A stretch of DNA of 64,000 nucleotides from Bacteroidota bacterium (GTDB lineage Bacteria; Bacteroidota; Ignavibacteria; Kryptoniales; JAKASW01): positions 56,531-120,530 of the forward strand of contig JAMCQL010000065.1 in the NCBI GenBank assembly GCA_023381615.1, written 5' to 3'. How positions within the stretch are numbered: the first letter of the stretch is position 1; each line of letters opens with the position of its first letter. Shown here piece by piece: positions 10,377 to 20,600 of the stretch. A program made the translations under genes and the position numbers. The notes beneath the pieces are model-generated. The model saw only the letters and a list, made by a program, of their open reading frames with translations. It had not been told where the DNA came from and searched no databases.

Positions 10377-11287
10377 CTTCCATGAAATATCTAAATTCGA
10401 TTTTCGCTTTTCTGATACTTGCGTCTTCGACGGCTTTCTCCCAAGCTGGCAGTGCAGGTTTTCAGATTCTGAGACTTGGTTATTCCGCACGCGATCTTTC
10501 GCTCGCTAACTCCGCCGATGCAATCACAAAAGAGCCAATAGCGGTGTTCATTAATCCAGCTGGACTTGCTTCGGATGAAAGCGAGAATGGCATCGGCTTA
10601 GACTTCATGCTGACACACAGAACTTACATTGCAGGAACGACCATCGATTTATTTGGAACGCGTTTCGAGAGCGGGGGCATTTCTTTCGGCACAAGTCTGC
10701 TTCTTTCAAGTGTTCCGGATATTGAAGTCAGGACTGTCCCCGGCGACCCACAAGCGACATTTTCCGCCAAAGATTTCGTGTTTGCCGCTGGAGTCGCGCG
10801 CAAATTCGACAAAATGGACATCGGCGTTTCAGCAACGTATCTGTATGAGAAACTTTTCGTCTACGAATCGCAGGGATTTGCTTTCAATGGCGGAGTAAAG
10901 TATTCACCTGCGCAGAATATTGAGTTGGGACTTTCCGCAGGAAATTTCGGATCAACGACGGCAATGCTCTCGCAGACTATCGCTCTTCCAATCTTCCTGC
11001 GCGTCGGAGGAAGCTACACTAAGACTTTAGACGATAACTTCTCTGTAACCGGTTTCCTCGGCGCTGCAACGTACAAGTCCGGCGGCATCACACCGAGCGT
11101 TGGAGCGGAATTCAACTATCAGAATATACTCAAACTCAGAGCGGGCTACGCTTCGGGCAGCGACATAACAGGATTTTCTTTTGGAGCCGGCGTGAACTAC
11201 AATTTCTTAAGATTCGATTACTCTTACGTCCCGATGAAACTCGATTTCGGCAATAGCCAAACGTTTACATTGTCATTCATTCTCTAA
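10373..11287 (+). CDS. PorV/PorQ family outer-membrane protein
   Basis: GFQILRLGYSARDLSLANSADAITKEPIAVFINPAGLAS signature; paralogous architecture to the preceding ORF; TTG start. Confidence 0.8.
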   Translation: MTSMKYLNSIFAFLILASSTAFSQAGSAGFQILRLGYSARDLSLANSADAITKEPIAVFINPAGLASDESENGIGLDFMLTHRTYIAGTTIDLFGTRFESGGISFGTSLLLSSVPDIEVRTVPGDPQATFSAKDFVFAAGVARKFDKMDIGVSATYLYEKLFVYESQGFAFNGGVKYSPAQNIELGLSAGNFGSTTAMLSQTIALPIFLRVGGSYTKTLDDNFSVTGFLGAATYKSGGITPSVGAEFNYQNILKLRAGYASGSDITGFSFGAGVNYNFLRFDYSYVPMKLDFGNSQTFTLSFIL

Positions 11288-11288
11288 G

Positions 11289-12413
11289 ATGTCCAAAGGA
11301 TCCTTCGGACTTGATGTTCTCATCGTCGTCAGCTCAGATCCTCGATACGACACGCGGAGCACAAAGTATCTAAGCGCTCTCCTCGAAGCCGGATTTAAAG
11401 CAAAGGTTGTAGGAATCTCCTCGGACGGAACGGCAGAGAAAAAAGAAGAGTTGGTCAGAGCGCCCGTCAGCGCGAAGGGCGGAAAGAGCTTCTTTCTCGA
11501 GTTCTACCAGAAAGTAATACCGGAAATGTATAGATCGCCTGCAAAGATCGTAATTGCAGGTGATTTGTTTTCCCTGCCCCCTGCAATCATAAACAAACAC
11601 CGATACTCTAAAGGCGCAAAACCCGTTAAGCTGATCTACGACTCGAAAGAACTTTACGAAGAGCTTCCCAGTCTTAAAGCAAAGCGCACCAGCTTCCTCT
11701 TTTGGAATCTCGTAGAGAAAAGCTCCATAAGATATGTCGATGCAGTACTAACGGTAAATCAATCTATCGCCGATATTCTTGAAGCGAGATGGCATTTGCC
11801 GACAAGCGTGGTAATGAACGTGCCTGATCTGAGCAATCCGCCAATACCGAAGGATAAGTCTTTTGATAAAATCTTTCTGGCATTCTCAGGAGGGTTGCAG
11901 CGTGGGCGTGGTCTGCACAATCTGATAAATTTATTGACAGTTTTGCCGGAGAAATATGAACTGCGTTTCGTGGGCGATGGTGTTTTGCGCAAAGAATTGG
12001 AACGGCAGGCTCTCTCGCTGGAACTCGAGAAGAGAGTTCATTTCGTCGGAAGAGTGAATAACTCCGAAGTAGTGAACGAACTTTCCAAATCGCACATCGG
12101 CATTTACTTAATGGAAAACACAGGACTCTGCCACTATCTCGCTCTGCCGAACAAGTTTTTTCAATTCATTTCGGCAAGACTTCCTGTTATCGTGTCGAAC
12201 TTTCCGGAGATGGAAAAGATTGTGAATCAATTCCAGATAGGGTTCGTTGTTGATCCATCAAATATCGAGGAAATTGCCAAAGCTGTGCTTGAGTTGACAA
12301 AAGATGAAGGAACCTATCACAAACTTGCTGTAAACTGCGAGAAAGCGGCAAAAGTATTGAATTGGCAGGTCGAGAAAGAGAAATTTCTAAAAGCGGTACG
12401 TAACTTAGTTTAG
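11289..12413 (+). CDS. Glycosyltransferase (GT-B, GT4-like)
   Basis: LAFSGGLQRGRGLHNLINLLTVLPEKYELRFVGDGVLRKELERQALSLELEKRVHFVGRV; C-terminal GT4 pattern. N-terminus MSKGSFG lies in a palindromic element. Confidence 0.82.
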   Translation: MSKGSFGLDVLIVVSSDPRYDTRSTKYLSALLEAGFKAKVVGISSDGTAEKKEELVRAPVSAKGGKSFFLEFYQKVIPEMYRSPAKIVIAGDLFSLPPAIINKHRYSKGAKPVKLIYDSKELYEELPSLKAKRTSFLFWNLVEKSSIRYVDAVLTVNQSIADILEARWHLPTSVVMNVPDLSNPPIPKDKSFDKIFLAFSGGLQRGRGLHNLINLLTVLPEKYELRFVGDGVLRKELERQALSLELEKRVHFVGRVNNSEVVNELSKSHIGIYLMENTGLCHYLALPNKFFQFISARLPVIVSNFPEMEKIVNQFQIGFVVDPSNIEEIAKAVLELTKDEGTYHKLAVNCEKAAKVLNWQVEKEKFLKAVRNLV

Positions 12414-13769
12414 AAGGCCGAACTTCTTTCGCTTTTCCCAAAGCGTTTTTCTTGTTACTCCTAATTGCTTTGCCGTTGCCTCAAGGTTGAAGTTGTTCCA
12501 CTCCAAAACTTTTTTCAGATATTCCCCTTCTACCTGATCTAACGACAATCCCTTCGGCAGATGCAGTCCGTTGTCATAATTCTGAACTTGCGACGCAATA
12601 TTCGAAAGCGTGATTTCATCTCCGTCGATATGTTCCTTCTCCGCAAATATCATCGCACGCTCAACAACATTGCGCAACTCGCGGACATTGCCGGGCCAAT
12701 CATGCGACAGCAGTTTCCGCTCCGCGGAGCTGGTGAAACCCTTCACATGCTTTTTGAATTTTGAATTGAAGTCCTCAATGAATTTCCGTCCAATCAAAAT
12801 TACATCTTTGTCGCGATCGCGCAACGGCGGCACGGTCAATGAGACCACGTTGATGCGGTAGAACAGATCGCTGCGGAATTTTCCCGTACTCACTTCATTT
12901 TCCAGATCAGAATTTGTTGCAGAGACGACTCTCAAGTCGACAGGGATTTCCTCAAGTCCGCCGACTCTTCTGATCCTTCTGTTCTCGATGAACGACAAAA
13001 ACTTTGCCTGCAAACCGAGGTCCATGCTTGTTATTTCGTCGAGGAGCACAGTTCCGCTGCTTGCTACTTCGAGCAAGCCCTTTTTTGAAGTCTTCGCGTC
13101 CGTAAATGCACCCTTTTCATATCCGAATAGCTCGGCTTCGAGCAAGTTCGACGGAAGCGATGCGCAGTTAATTTCCATGTAACGCTTGTCCGAAATTGGA
13201 CTCGTGTAGTGAATAACACGCGCGACAAGATTCTTGCCGACTCCGCTCTCACCGCGCAAAAGAATAACAGCCTCAGTTACATAAGAGACACGCTTGATGA
13301 ACTCACGCATAGCCACTATCGGTTCGCTCTCGCCGATGAGATTGTCGAATGAATAGCGTGACTTGAAACCGGACTTTATTTCATCAACCTCGGTACGCAA
13401 GCGGCCCACTTCCACAGCGCGCGCGATCGCCAGCTTGAGCTCGTCAAAGTTGATCGGCTTTGTCAGGTACTCGAAGGCGCCGGCTTTCATTGCTCGAACT
13501 GCGGTATCCACAGCGGCCTTTGCGGTAACCAAAATTATCGGCATGAACCGCGACAACCCCCGGAGCTTGTCGATCATTTCAATGCCGTCCATTCCCGGCA
13601 TCATTACGTCGCTGATAACGACATCGGGATATTCGTTCTTGATCGCCTCGATGAGACTTGCGGGATGGTTGAAGAACTTCATGCTGAATTGCTCGTTCCG
13701 CAAACCATACTTGACTAGTTTGATGATGTTTTCATCGTCGTCGAGAAAATAGATAACTGCTACCGCCAT
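12405..13769 (-). CDS. NtrC-family sigma-54-dependent response regulator
   Basis: Receiver domain (FLDDDENI, PDVVISDVMMPGMDGIEMI), AAA+ (GESGVGKNLVARVIH, ELFGYEKGAFTDA, FRSDLFYRINV), C-term Fis-type HTH. Confidence 0.95.
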   Translation of the reverse strand: MAVAVIYFLDDDENIIKLVKYGLRNEQFSMKFFNHPASLIEAIKNEYPDVVISDVMMPGMDGIEMIDKLRGLSRFMPIILVTAKAAVDTAVRAMKAGAFEYLTKPINFDELKLAIARAVEVGRLRTEVDEIKSGFKSRYSFDNLIGESEPIVAMREFIKRVSYVTEAVILLRGESGVGKNLVARVIHYTSPISDKRYMEINCASLPSNLLEAELFGYEKGAFTDAKTSKKGLLEVASSGTVLLDEITSMDLGLQAKFLSFIENRRIRRVGGLEEIPVDLRVVSATNSDLENEVSTGKFRSDLFYRINVVSLTVPPLRDRDKDVILIGRKFIEDFNSKFKKHVKGFTSSAERKLLSHDWPGNVRELRNVVERAMIFAEKEHIDGDEITLSNIASQVQNYDNGLHLPKGLSLDQVEGEYLKKVLEWNNFNLEATAKQLGVTRKTLWEKRKKFGLLN

Positions 13770-13877
13770 GATGTCTAAATATAGTTTATGGCGCTTAGAT
13801 GCACAACAAAATTTATGACAGACTCAGAACTCAACCGTTAAAGTTAAATCAAGCCTGCGTACAACGCATCCTCAGAC

Positions 13878-14954
13878 TCAACTCCTTCTCAGACACTCCC
13901 GCACTGAATCAACAAAATAATCGCTCTCCTCTTTGGAACCCGCGTTTACCCGCAGGTAATTTCCCAGCATAGGATAAGATGACACGTCTCGCACTAGCAC
14001 ACTTTGTCTTTCCAGCAACTCCTCAAACATTTTGCTTGCCGGCAAAGGAGTCGAGAACAAGAAAAAGTTGGAATCCGAATCAATAATCTTTACGCCATCC
14101 AATTTAGACAACTTATCCATCATCATGGATCTTTGCTGTTTCAGAAACTTTATCCGTTCTTCGAACAGATCGCGGTGCTCGAGAAGTTTCAACGCAGTGA
14201 ATTCCGAAAGAGGGTTGACCGTGAACGGAATTTTAACTTTCAATATTTCAAAAGTCGTTTCTGGATGCGCGACAAGATAGCCGATTCTCAGTCCGGCAAG
14301 ACTGAAAGCTTTAGAAAAAGTCTTCAGGATCACAAGATTCTTGTGAGTTTCCACCAAGTCAATTGCGCTCGGCTTTTCAGAAAATTCGATGTACGCCTCG
14401 TCGAGAAGCACAATCGCGCCTGTGGATTTCAACAATTCGACGATGAACTCCCTCGAAACCGATTTCCCTGTCGGATTATTTGGAGATCCAATTATGATAA
14501 GCCCTCGTTCCATGGTACGGGCTATCTCCAGTATTTTGCTGACGTCAAAATTCAGATCAGCATCAGCATAAACCTTTATTACATTGCCGCCGAGTATTCT
14601 CGAAATCTTTTCAAACAAGTAGAACGTCGGCTGCGGTATCAGAACATCTGTTCCATCTTGCACAATTGAGATCGCCGCAGTGTAGATAAGTTCGTTCGAA
14701 CCGTTAGCACCTATGAACGACTCCTGAGGTAAATCAAATATTTCGGAGAGGCGCTTCGGCAGCGCGGTCGAGAACACTTCCGGATATCTGTTCCAGCTTA
14801 TCCGAGAAAATTCTTCAATAATTTCTTTCTTGAGTTCGGCTGGAATATCAAACGGACTTTCGTTTTGATTCAATTTTATTTTGGCTGGGTGACCTGAAAC
14901 CGCATAAGGCGAGAGGTCGAGCACACTCTTTCTAAAATTACTTTTTACGTCCAC
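13878..14954 (-). CDS. hisC: Histidinol-phosphate aminotransferase
   Basis: KLNQNESPFDIP, NNPTGKSVSREF, LLDEAYIEF, KTFSKAFSLAGLRIGYLVAHP; adjacent to hisD. Confidence 0.95.
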   Translation of the reverse strand: MDVKSNFRKSVLDLSPYAVSGHPAKIKLNQNESPFDIPAELKKEIIEEFSRISWNRYPEVFSTALPKRLSEIFDLPQESFIGANGSNELIYTAAISIVQDGTDVLIPQPTFYLFEKISRILGGNVIKVYADADLNFDVSKILEIARTMERGLIIIGSPNNPTGKSVSREFIVELLKSTGAIVLLDEAYIEFSEKPSAIDLVETHKNLVILKTFSKAFSLAGLRIGYLVAHPETTFEILKVKIPFTVNPLSEFTALKLLEHRDLFEERIKFLKQQRSMMMDKLSKLDGVKIIDSDSNFFLFSTPLPASKMFEELLERQSVLVRDVSSYPMLGNYLRVNAGSKEESDYFVDSVRECLRRS

Positions 14955-16254
14955 CTTTATCTCTTACTCTAATGGAAAGTGCGTGAGCAATTAAGCCTTC
15001 GTTCTCGGCAAAGATTTGAATTTTCTTTGAATCTCTTTCGAATGCTTTTTGTGAATACTGAATCAAGCTCGAGCGTTTTACGAAATCGTCAACGTTGAGC
15101 ACCGAAGAAAATCTCGCGGTCCCGCCTGTTGGAAGGACGTGGCTTGGTCCGGCGAAATAATCGCCAACCGGTTCCGGAGAATACCTTCCCATGAAAACTG
15201 CGCCTGCATTTCTGATTTGGCTTAGAACTTCCCAATCGTTTACGGCAACAATTTCAAGATGCTCGGGAGCTATCTCGTTCACCAGCGCAATTGCGTCAGG
15301 CATTTTGTCAACTACAAAAGCCGCGCCGTTGCGACGCATAGACTCAACAGCAATTTCTCGCCGGGACAAATCTTCAAGAAGCTTTTCAATTTTCTTTTGA
15401 ACTTTCTGTGCCAAATTCTTCTCGGTTGTAACCAACACAGCGGCGGCGTTTGGGTCATGCTCTGCTTGTGCAAGAAGATCGGCGGCAACCTCAGACGGCT
15501 CGGCAGTTGAATCCGCCAATACCACGACCTCGCTTGGTCCGGCTATCATGTCGATATCCACATCTCCGTAGACAATTTTTTTCGCTGCCGCGACGTAAAC
15601 ATTCCCCGGGCCGACAATTTTATCGACCTTCTGAACGGATTCGGTGCCATAAGCGGCGGCGGCTATTGCCTGCGCTCCACCGACCGAATACACGTTCTCG
15701 ATTCTAAGAACGCTGCACGTTGCAAGGACAATTTGGTTGACCGTGCCATCTTTATTGGGCGGCGTAAGAACATAAATTTCTTTCACGCCAGCAACCAAGG
15801 CGGGAACAGCATTCATGATTACCGTCGATGGATAAGCGGCTGTTCCACCCGGCACGTAGAGCGCCACTTTTTCCAGCGGAATAATTCGCTGACCGAGCAC
15901 CGTCCCGTCGTCTTGCTGAACAATCCATGAATTTTGTCTCTGCTTCTCGTGAAATTTTCTGACATTGTCTGCGGCTTCCGAGATTATGCTCAAGATCCTT
16001 TCGCTGACGTTGGTTCTCGCCCGCTCGATTTCTCCTTTCGGAATTTTAACTCGCGTCAATGATACACCATCGAACTCTTTCGTAAATCGAATCAATGCGG
16101 CGTCGCCTTCCGAGCGAACTGCATTAACGATCTCTGTCACTTTTGAAATGAGTTGACCATCCAGAGCTAAATTCCTGCTTTTTATTTTTCGCAGGCGTTC
16201 CTCTGCTTCTTTACTGCCCAAGCTGAGAATCGGAAATAGATTCAATTTTTTCAT
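14938..16254 (-). CDS. hisD: Histidinol dehydrogenase
   Basis: IPLEKVALYVPGGTAAYPSTVIMNAVPA, VDMIAGPSEVVVLAD-like, LAQAEHDPNA, AGPSHVLPTGGTARF. Confidence 0.97.
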   Translation of the reverse strand: MKKLNLFPILSLGSKEAEERLRKIKSRNLALDGQLISKVTEIVNAVRSEGDAALIRFTKEFDGVSLTRVKIPKGEIERARTNVSERILSIISEAADNVRKFHEKQRQNSWIVQQDDGTVLGQRIIPLEKVALYVPGGTAAYPSTVIMNAVPALVAGVKEIYVLTPPNKDGTVNQIVLATCSVLRIENVYSVGGAQAIAAAAYGTESVQKVDKIVGPGNVYVAAAKKIVYGDVDIDMIAGPSEVVVLADSTAEPSEVAADLLAQAEHDPNAAAVLVTTEKNLAQKVQKKIEKLLEDLSRREIAVESMRRNGAAFVVDKMPDAIALVNEIAPEHLEIVAVNDWEVLSQIRNAGAVFMGRYSPEPVGDYFAGPSHVLPTGGTARFSSVLNVDDFVKRSSLIQYSQKAFERDSKKIQIFAENEGLIAHALSIRVRDKGGRKK

Positions 16255-16371
16255 CTGATATAAATTTAGGCGAGGCTACCGTTCTTTCCAATTTTGTGAT
16301 TCAAATTACGAAGTGAATATCGGTGGAGTTCTGACTAAATCCGAAGTCTTACATTTCTGCACGAGTGAACT

Positions 16372-16542
16372 ACCACCGCCAGAGGTGGTGGCTTCGTAGA
16401 AAACGATAAGCTGGATTTCCTTCATGTAGTCCTGCATCCTAACTCACCCCCCATCCCCTCTCTTTCGCAAAGAGAGGGGGAGTGAAGGGGTGAGTTCGAC
16501 CGGCAAAGCCATTCGTCCATACCCACTGCCATAGGCAGTGGG
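16372..16542. repeat. Cluster of three strong palindromes between hisD and the next ORF; candidate MITE/PATE-like element
   Basis: ACCACC-gccaga-GGTGGT (16372-16389); ACTCACCCC...CCCCTCTCTTT-cgc-AAAGAGAGGGG...GGGGTGAGT (16442-16495); CCCACTGCC-ata-GGCAGTGGG (16522-16542). Confidence 0.75.
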
Positions 16543-16555
16543 TTTTCACGTCGGA

Positions 16556-17647
16556 CTAAAACTGCATCTCACAGACGACTCCGAACAAATCATGATAAAT
16601 GCCCGAGTTCCACTCCGGATTTTTTGCGTACGAAAGTTCAAGCGACATTATCGGCAAGTTGGGCAAAACAAGTTTAGTCGGGAATCGTAACGAGAATCCG
16701 TAAGAAAAACCCGTCCCCATCTGTGAGACCTGAAGATTATTGGACTGGTCAACGACTGTAACCTTTGGAGTTTTCAGGGTGTAACCAACACGCACTGCAA
16801 GCACACCCAGCGCAGTTGTCTCCAGGCCAAGTCTGTATTGATCTTTTTGTGCGATAAAACTATCAAGTGGATTTGAGTTACTTAACAAATGAGAGTAATC
16901 AGCAACAGCAGTCAATTTAAATAATTCGAAATTGGCAATCTGGTAATTAGAAGCAAAAGTGTATGCGACCCCAACACTAAAGAGCTGAGGAATTTTTACG
17001 TCCGGATTTGAAGAAACTAATGGATATACACCACTCATCGTGGTACTTGAAAGCACATTGGAAAACGACGTCCCGGCGGAGAAGATGGCTCTAAAGAACA
17101 TGTTATCGGCAAGCACCGTCCTGTTCGCGACACCCACATCAAAAGTAAATTTGTTCATTCTTGACTGGGTTAGGTAATTAGCAAATGGAACCGGTGATAT
17201 GACCACCACTAACCTTTCGAAAGTCAAATACTTGCCAGTTATGCCAAATGAAAAACCAAACGGCAACTGCACCCCAAATCCGAGGGCTGAAATTGTCGTT
17301 CGCCATCCTCCTAATTGAAAATTATTGTAACTGACTCCAACTCCGAGCGGTCCGGCAGGAAATGCGGCTGACAAATCCCACGTCTGCAAAATTCCGTTTG
17401 CCAAGAACCGCGATGAAGAATCCGGGGAGAGGGGTTGGCTGATATTGCGGGAAAAATACTCAAAGTCAGATCCTACGTAGACGTTTTGCACAAAAGCAAG
17501 TCGAGCAGGATTCAACAAAACAGCGTGTGCATAATCTGGATCAGCAACATAAGCAGACATTCCCGCCGCTCTATTCGGCAGGATATATTCGCCGTCGAGA
17601 AACAGACTCTGCGATAATGCCGACTTTGCAGCGACGAAGATCAACAA
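16556..17647 (-). CDS. Outer-membrane beta-barrel protein, PorV/PorQ (UPF0164)-like
   Basis: Signal-like N-term; RAAGMSAYVADPDYAHAVLLNPARLAFVQN; alternating barrel pattern; C-terminal aromatic residue. Confidence 0.62.
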   Translation of the reverse strand: MLIFVAAKSALSQSLFLDGEYILPNRAAGMSAYVADPDYAHAVLLNPARLAFVQNVYVGSDFEYFSRNISQPLSPDSSSRFLANGILQTWDLSAAFPAGPLGVGVSYNNFQLGGWRTTISALGFGVQLPFGFSFGITGKYLTFERLVVVISPVPFANYLTQSRMNKFTFDVGVANRTVLADNMFFRAIFSAGTSFSNVLSSTTMSGVYPLVSSNPDVKIPQLFSVGVAYTFASNYQIANFELFKLTAVADYSHLLSNSNPLDSFIAQKDQYRLGLETTALGVLAVRVGYTLKTPKVTVVDQSNNLQVSQMGTGFSYGFSLRFPTKLVLPNLPIMSLELSYAKNPEWNSGIYHDLFGVVCEMQF

Positions 17648-17664
17648 GAATGCTATTTTATTTC

Positions 17665-20600
17665 TCAGAAGTCGCCTCCGAGCGAGAAGTAGAATTTCGG
17701 ATAATGAAAGCCCTCGATATTATACTGCCACGCATAATCAAGCCTCAGTACAAAATACAAAAATGGGACCCTCGCTCCAAAGCCGGAACCGACCAGTAAA
17801 TCCTGTGTTACTGTCTGGCCAGAAGCGTCTCTTCTGAAAGGCTTGTACTGAGAAACTGAAGTAAACGCACTTCCCGCATCGACAAAAATTACTCCTTCAA
17901 TATTAGAAAGCAAAATCGGAATCAATCCGGGCACGAAGTACCTCACGAGCGGGAATCTCACTTCCATGTTTGTCAGGAAATATTTTGTCCCGAGCTGAGC
18001 GTTGAAGTCGTAACCACGGAGTGGAAACACGGGTGTGAGAAAAGCATAGTCCGCCACAGAGCTTATCGGAATATTTACAGTCGAATAATTCGTGTTTATC
18101 CAGTTGCTCATGCCGCCGATAAAGAATTTCTGCGGATTAGCGCCGACACTCGCCGCGCCTGCCGCCCGGAACGCAAACGTGTTCACGTCAAAGAAAGGAA
18201 GATAAGTCCTGTAATCAAACTGACCCGTCACAAATCCAAGAAAACTAGATGCGATTTTTGGCACATAAGTCAGCGTCAAATTGTATCGTGTGCCGTTCAC
18301 GGGAGCAAAATAACCTGCGAGAGTATTATCGCTCACGTAACTCATAGAACTCAAAAGAGCATTTGCAGAGGAGCCGAGATCGGCTGGGTTGTCAATATTC
18401 TGTCGCGAAATCCCTAGGTATGCAAAATTGAAATCGAGGCGATTGAATCTGTCAAAAGGTCGTGACATGGAAAGCTCGCCTATCAACGACTGGAAACGGT
18501 TGATTTCGTAATTCCCTGTCAAGTCATCGTAGAGATAGAGAAAAGCCGCCGTGTGGAGGAAACTGACTCCGTAGTTGATTTTTGATGCCAGATTCTGGTA
18601 CGAAAGCGCATAGTCGCTGTTCTTCAGGTCTATTACAAAATCGGTGTAGATGGCGATCTGATTATTCCCGAGCATGTCGCTGAAAGCCAGCTCAGTGGCA
18701 CCCTGAAAACCGTAGAGCGTGTTGAAGCCGGCTCCTCCCGCAATTATGTCAGGAGTAAAATCAATTTTGTACGGAAAAGGTATGAAATTACCAAGCGAGT
18801 CCACATTCCCTTTCAACAAGAAAGGAGAAACTTTCGGTTTGTTGTTCTCGCTTCCATATTCCGGAGCGAATACAAGATGACTGAAGTCTGAAGCAGTTGA
18901 AGCTCCATAAAGGGAAGTCAGATTTTTTGTGTTGTTAGTGCTGGTCTTCGAAGCCACTTCCCGCTTCGCGAAGAAATCTTTCACATAAGTCGTTGGGACA
19001 AGCGGCCCATTCATTTTGTGGTCGAGCGGCAAATCAATTGTGAATACGTCGTAGCCGCCGTAGTTCAAAGCAGCAAAGGCTAACTTCTGGCCGTCGCGCG
19101 AGAGAGACGGGTCTTCAATTCCATAAAGGGAATTTGTAAGCGGTACTTCTTTGTCGGTCTCAAAATTTTTGTAATAGAGATTGGAGATTCCATTCCTTGA
19201 TGAAACAAATATCAAGCCTTTGCCGTCGGGCGTCGGAAGCGGATATGAATTATCTCCGCCGTGCGGAACTGTGTTGGGAATATTCGGGAAATTAGTCCGT
19301 GTAATTCGCTCTATCTTCCCTGTCGCCACATCTATTGAAAAGATGTCAAGCGGATTTCCCGCTGCCCAGTGCGCCACATCTAGCGGATTTCCCTTCTGAT
19401 ATAAACTGTCTCCACGGTCAGAATCAAAAAATATCTTCTTCCCGTCGACAGACCAATGAGGCGCCTGGTCTGTGAAAATATCATTCGTGAGATTTCTAAC
19501 TTCATGCGTCCCTAAATTGTAAATATAGATATCGGACTGCAATGGCTTATACGCCGAGAAGGCAATTTCCTTTCCGTCCGGAGAAAAATCTATTCCGTTA
19601 ATTCCGTCAAACTGCAGATCGGGAAGTTCTTTTGTCTCGCCCGTATTAACATTTATCATGAAGATTTTATCATATTCGCCGGTTTTTGAGGCGACGGCGA
19701 CCTCCTTCCCATCCGGAGACCAGGCAATACCGGGCGTAAGCAGATGGAGTTCCTCGAAATTTGCCGTCCGGTTTCCCTTGACAAGTACGCGAATGAGTCT
19801 GCCTGTTACCGTCGACATCAAGTCGATATCAAAATACCCGGAGCGATTCGTTATGAAAGCGATCTTGTCGCCATGCGGGGAAATGACCGGAGTCGAATTG
19901 TAAAAACTGCCGTCCTTTTGATGGTCGGTCACTCTTCTCGCAAACTTGTCCAGTGACTCTCTCTCTCCAACCTCCGGGAAATAGACTTTGCGATTGTATT
20001 TCAGCCACTTCTCGGAAAGTTGATCGACGTTCAGCCCGATTGCTCGTTGAAAACCTCGGTTAACGCTGCGAGTCGCAAGAACCGCATGTACGATCTCGCC
20101 AATTTTTTCACCGCCATATCTTTCGTCAATGTAATGCCATACAGATTCGCCGCCGCGATAATCAAGATAACCATTAAGATATTCTATCGGCGGCATGTAA
20201 CCGTTCACCGTCGCATCAATTAGGAACTCATCTGAGGCCACTTCCCAGTGAGAAAGCGACTGATATTCGGCCATGCCTTCATTGAACCATGTCGGAAGCT
20301 GGAAGGTAATGTTGCGCTCGATGATAGACTGGATCGAACCGCCGTAAAACATTTCATCAAAGACAGCGTGGACGAGTTCATGGTGAGTTACATGGCGCAT
20401 CAGGCTCAGGCTTCCTTCCCACGGAAGCACAACCCTGTTCTTGTACAATTCCGTAACACCGCCCGTGCCTTCCTCTAAATATTCTTGGACAATGTTGTTC
20501 TGCTGGAAATCATTGTGGGAATTGAAGATCGCAATATTGATGCGCTTGTTAATCTGATAATGGAAGCTTGCGCTGATCGACGCAAGGGAACTTTCCGCTT

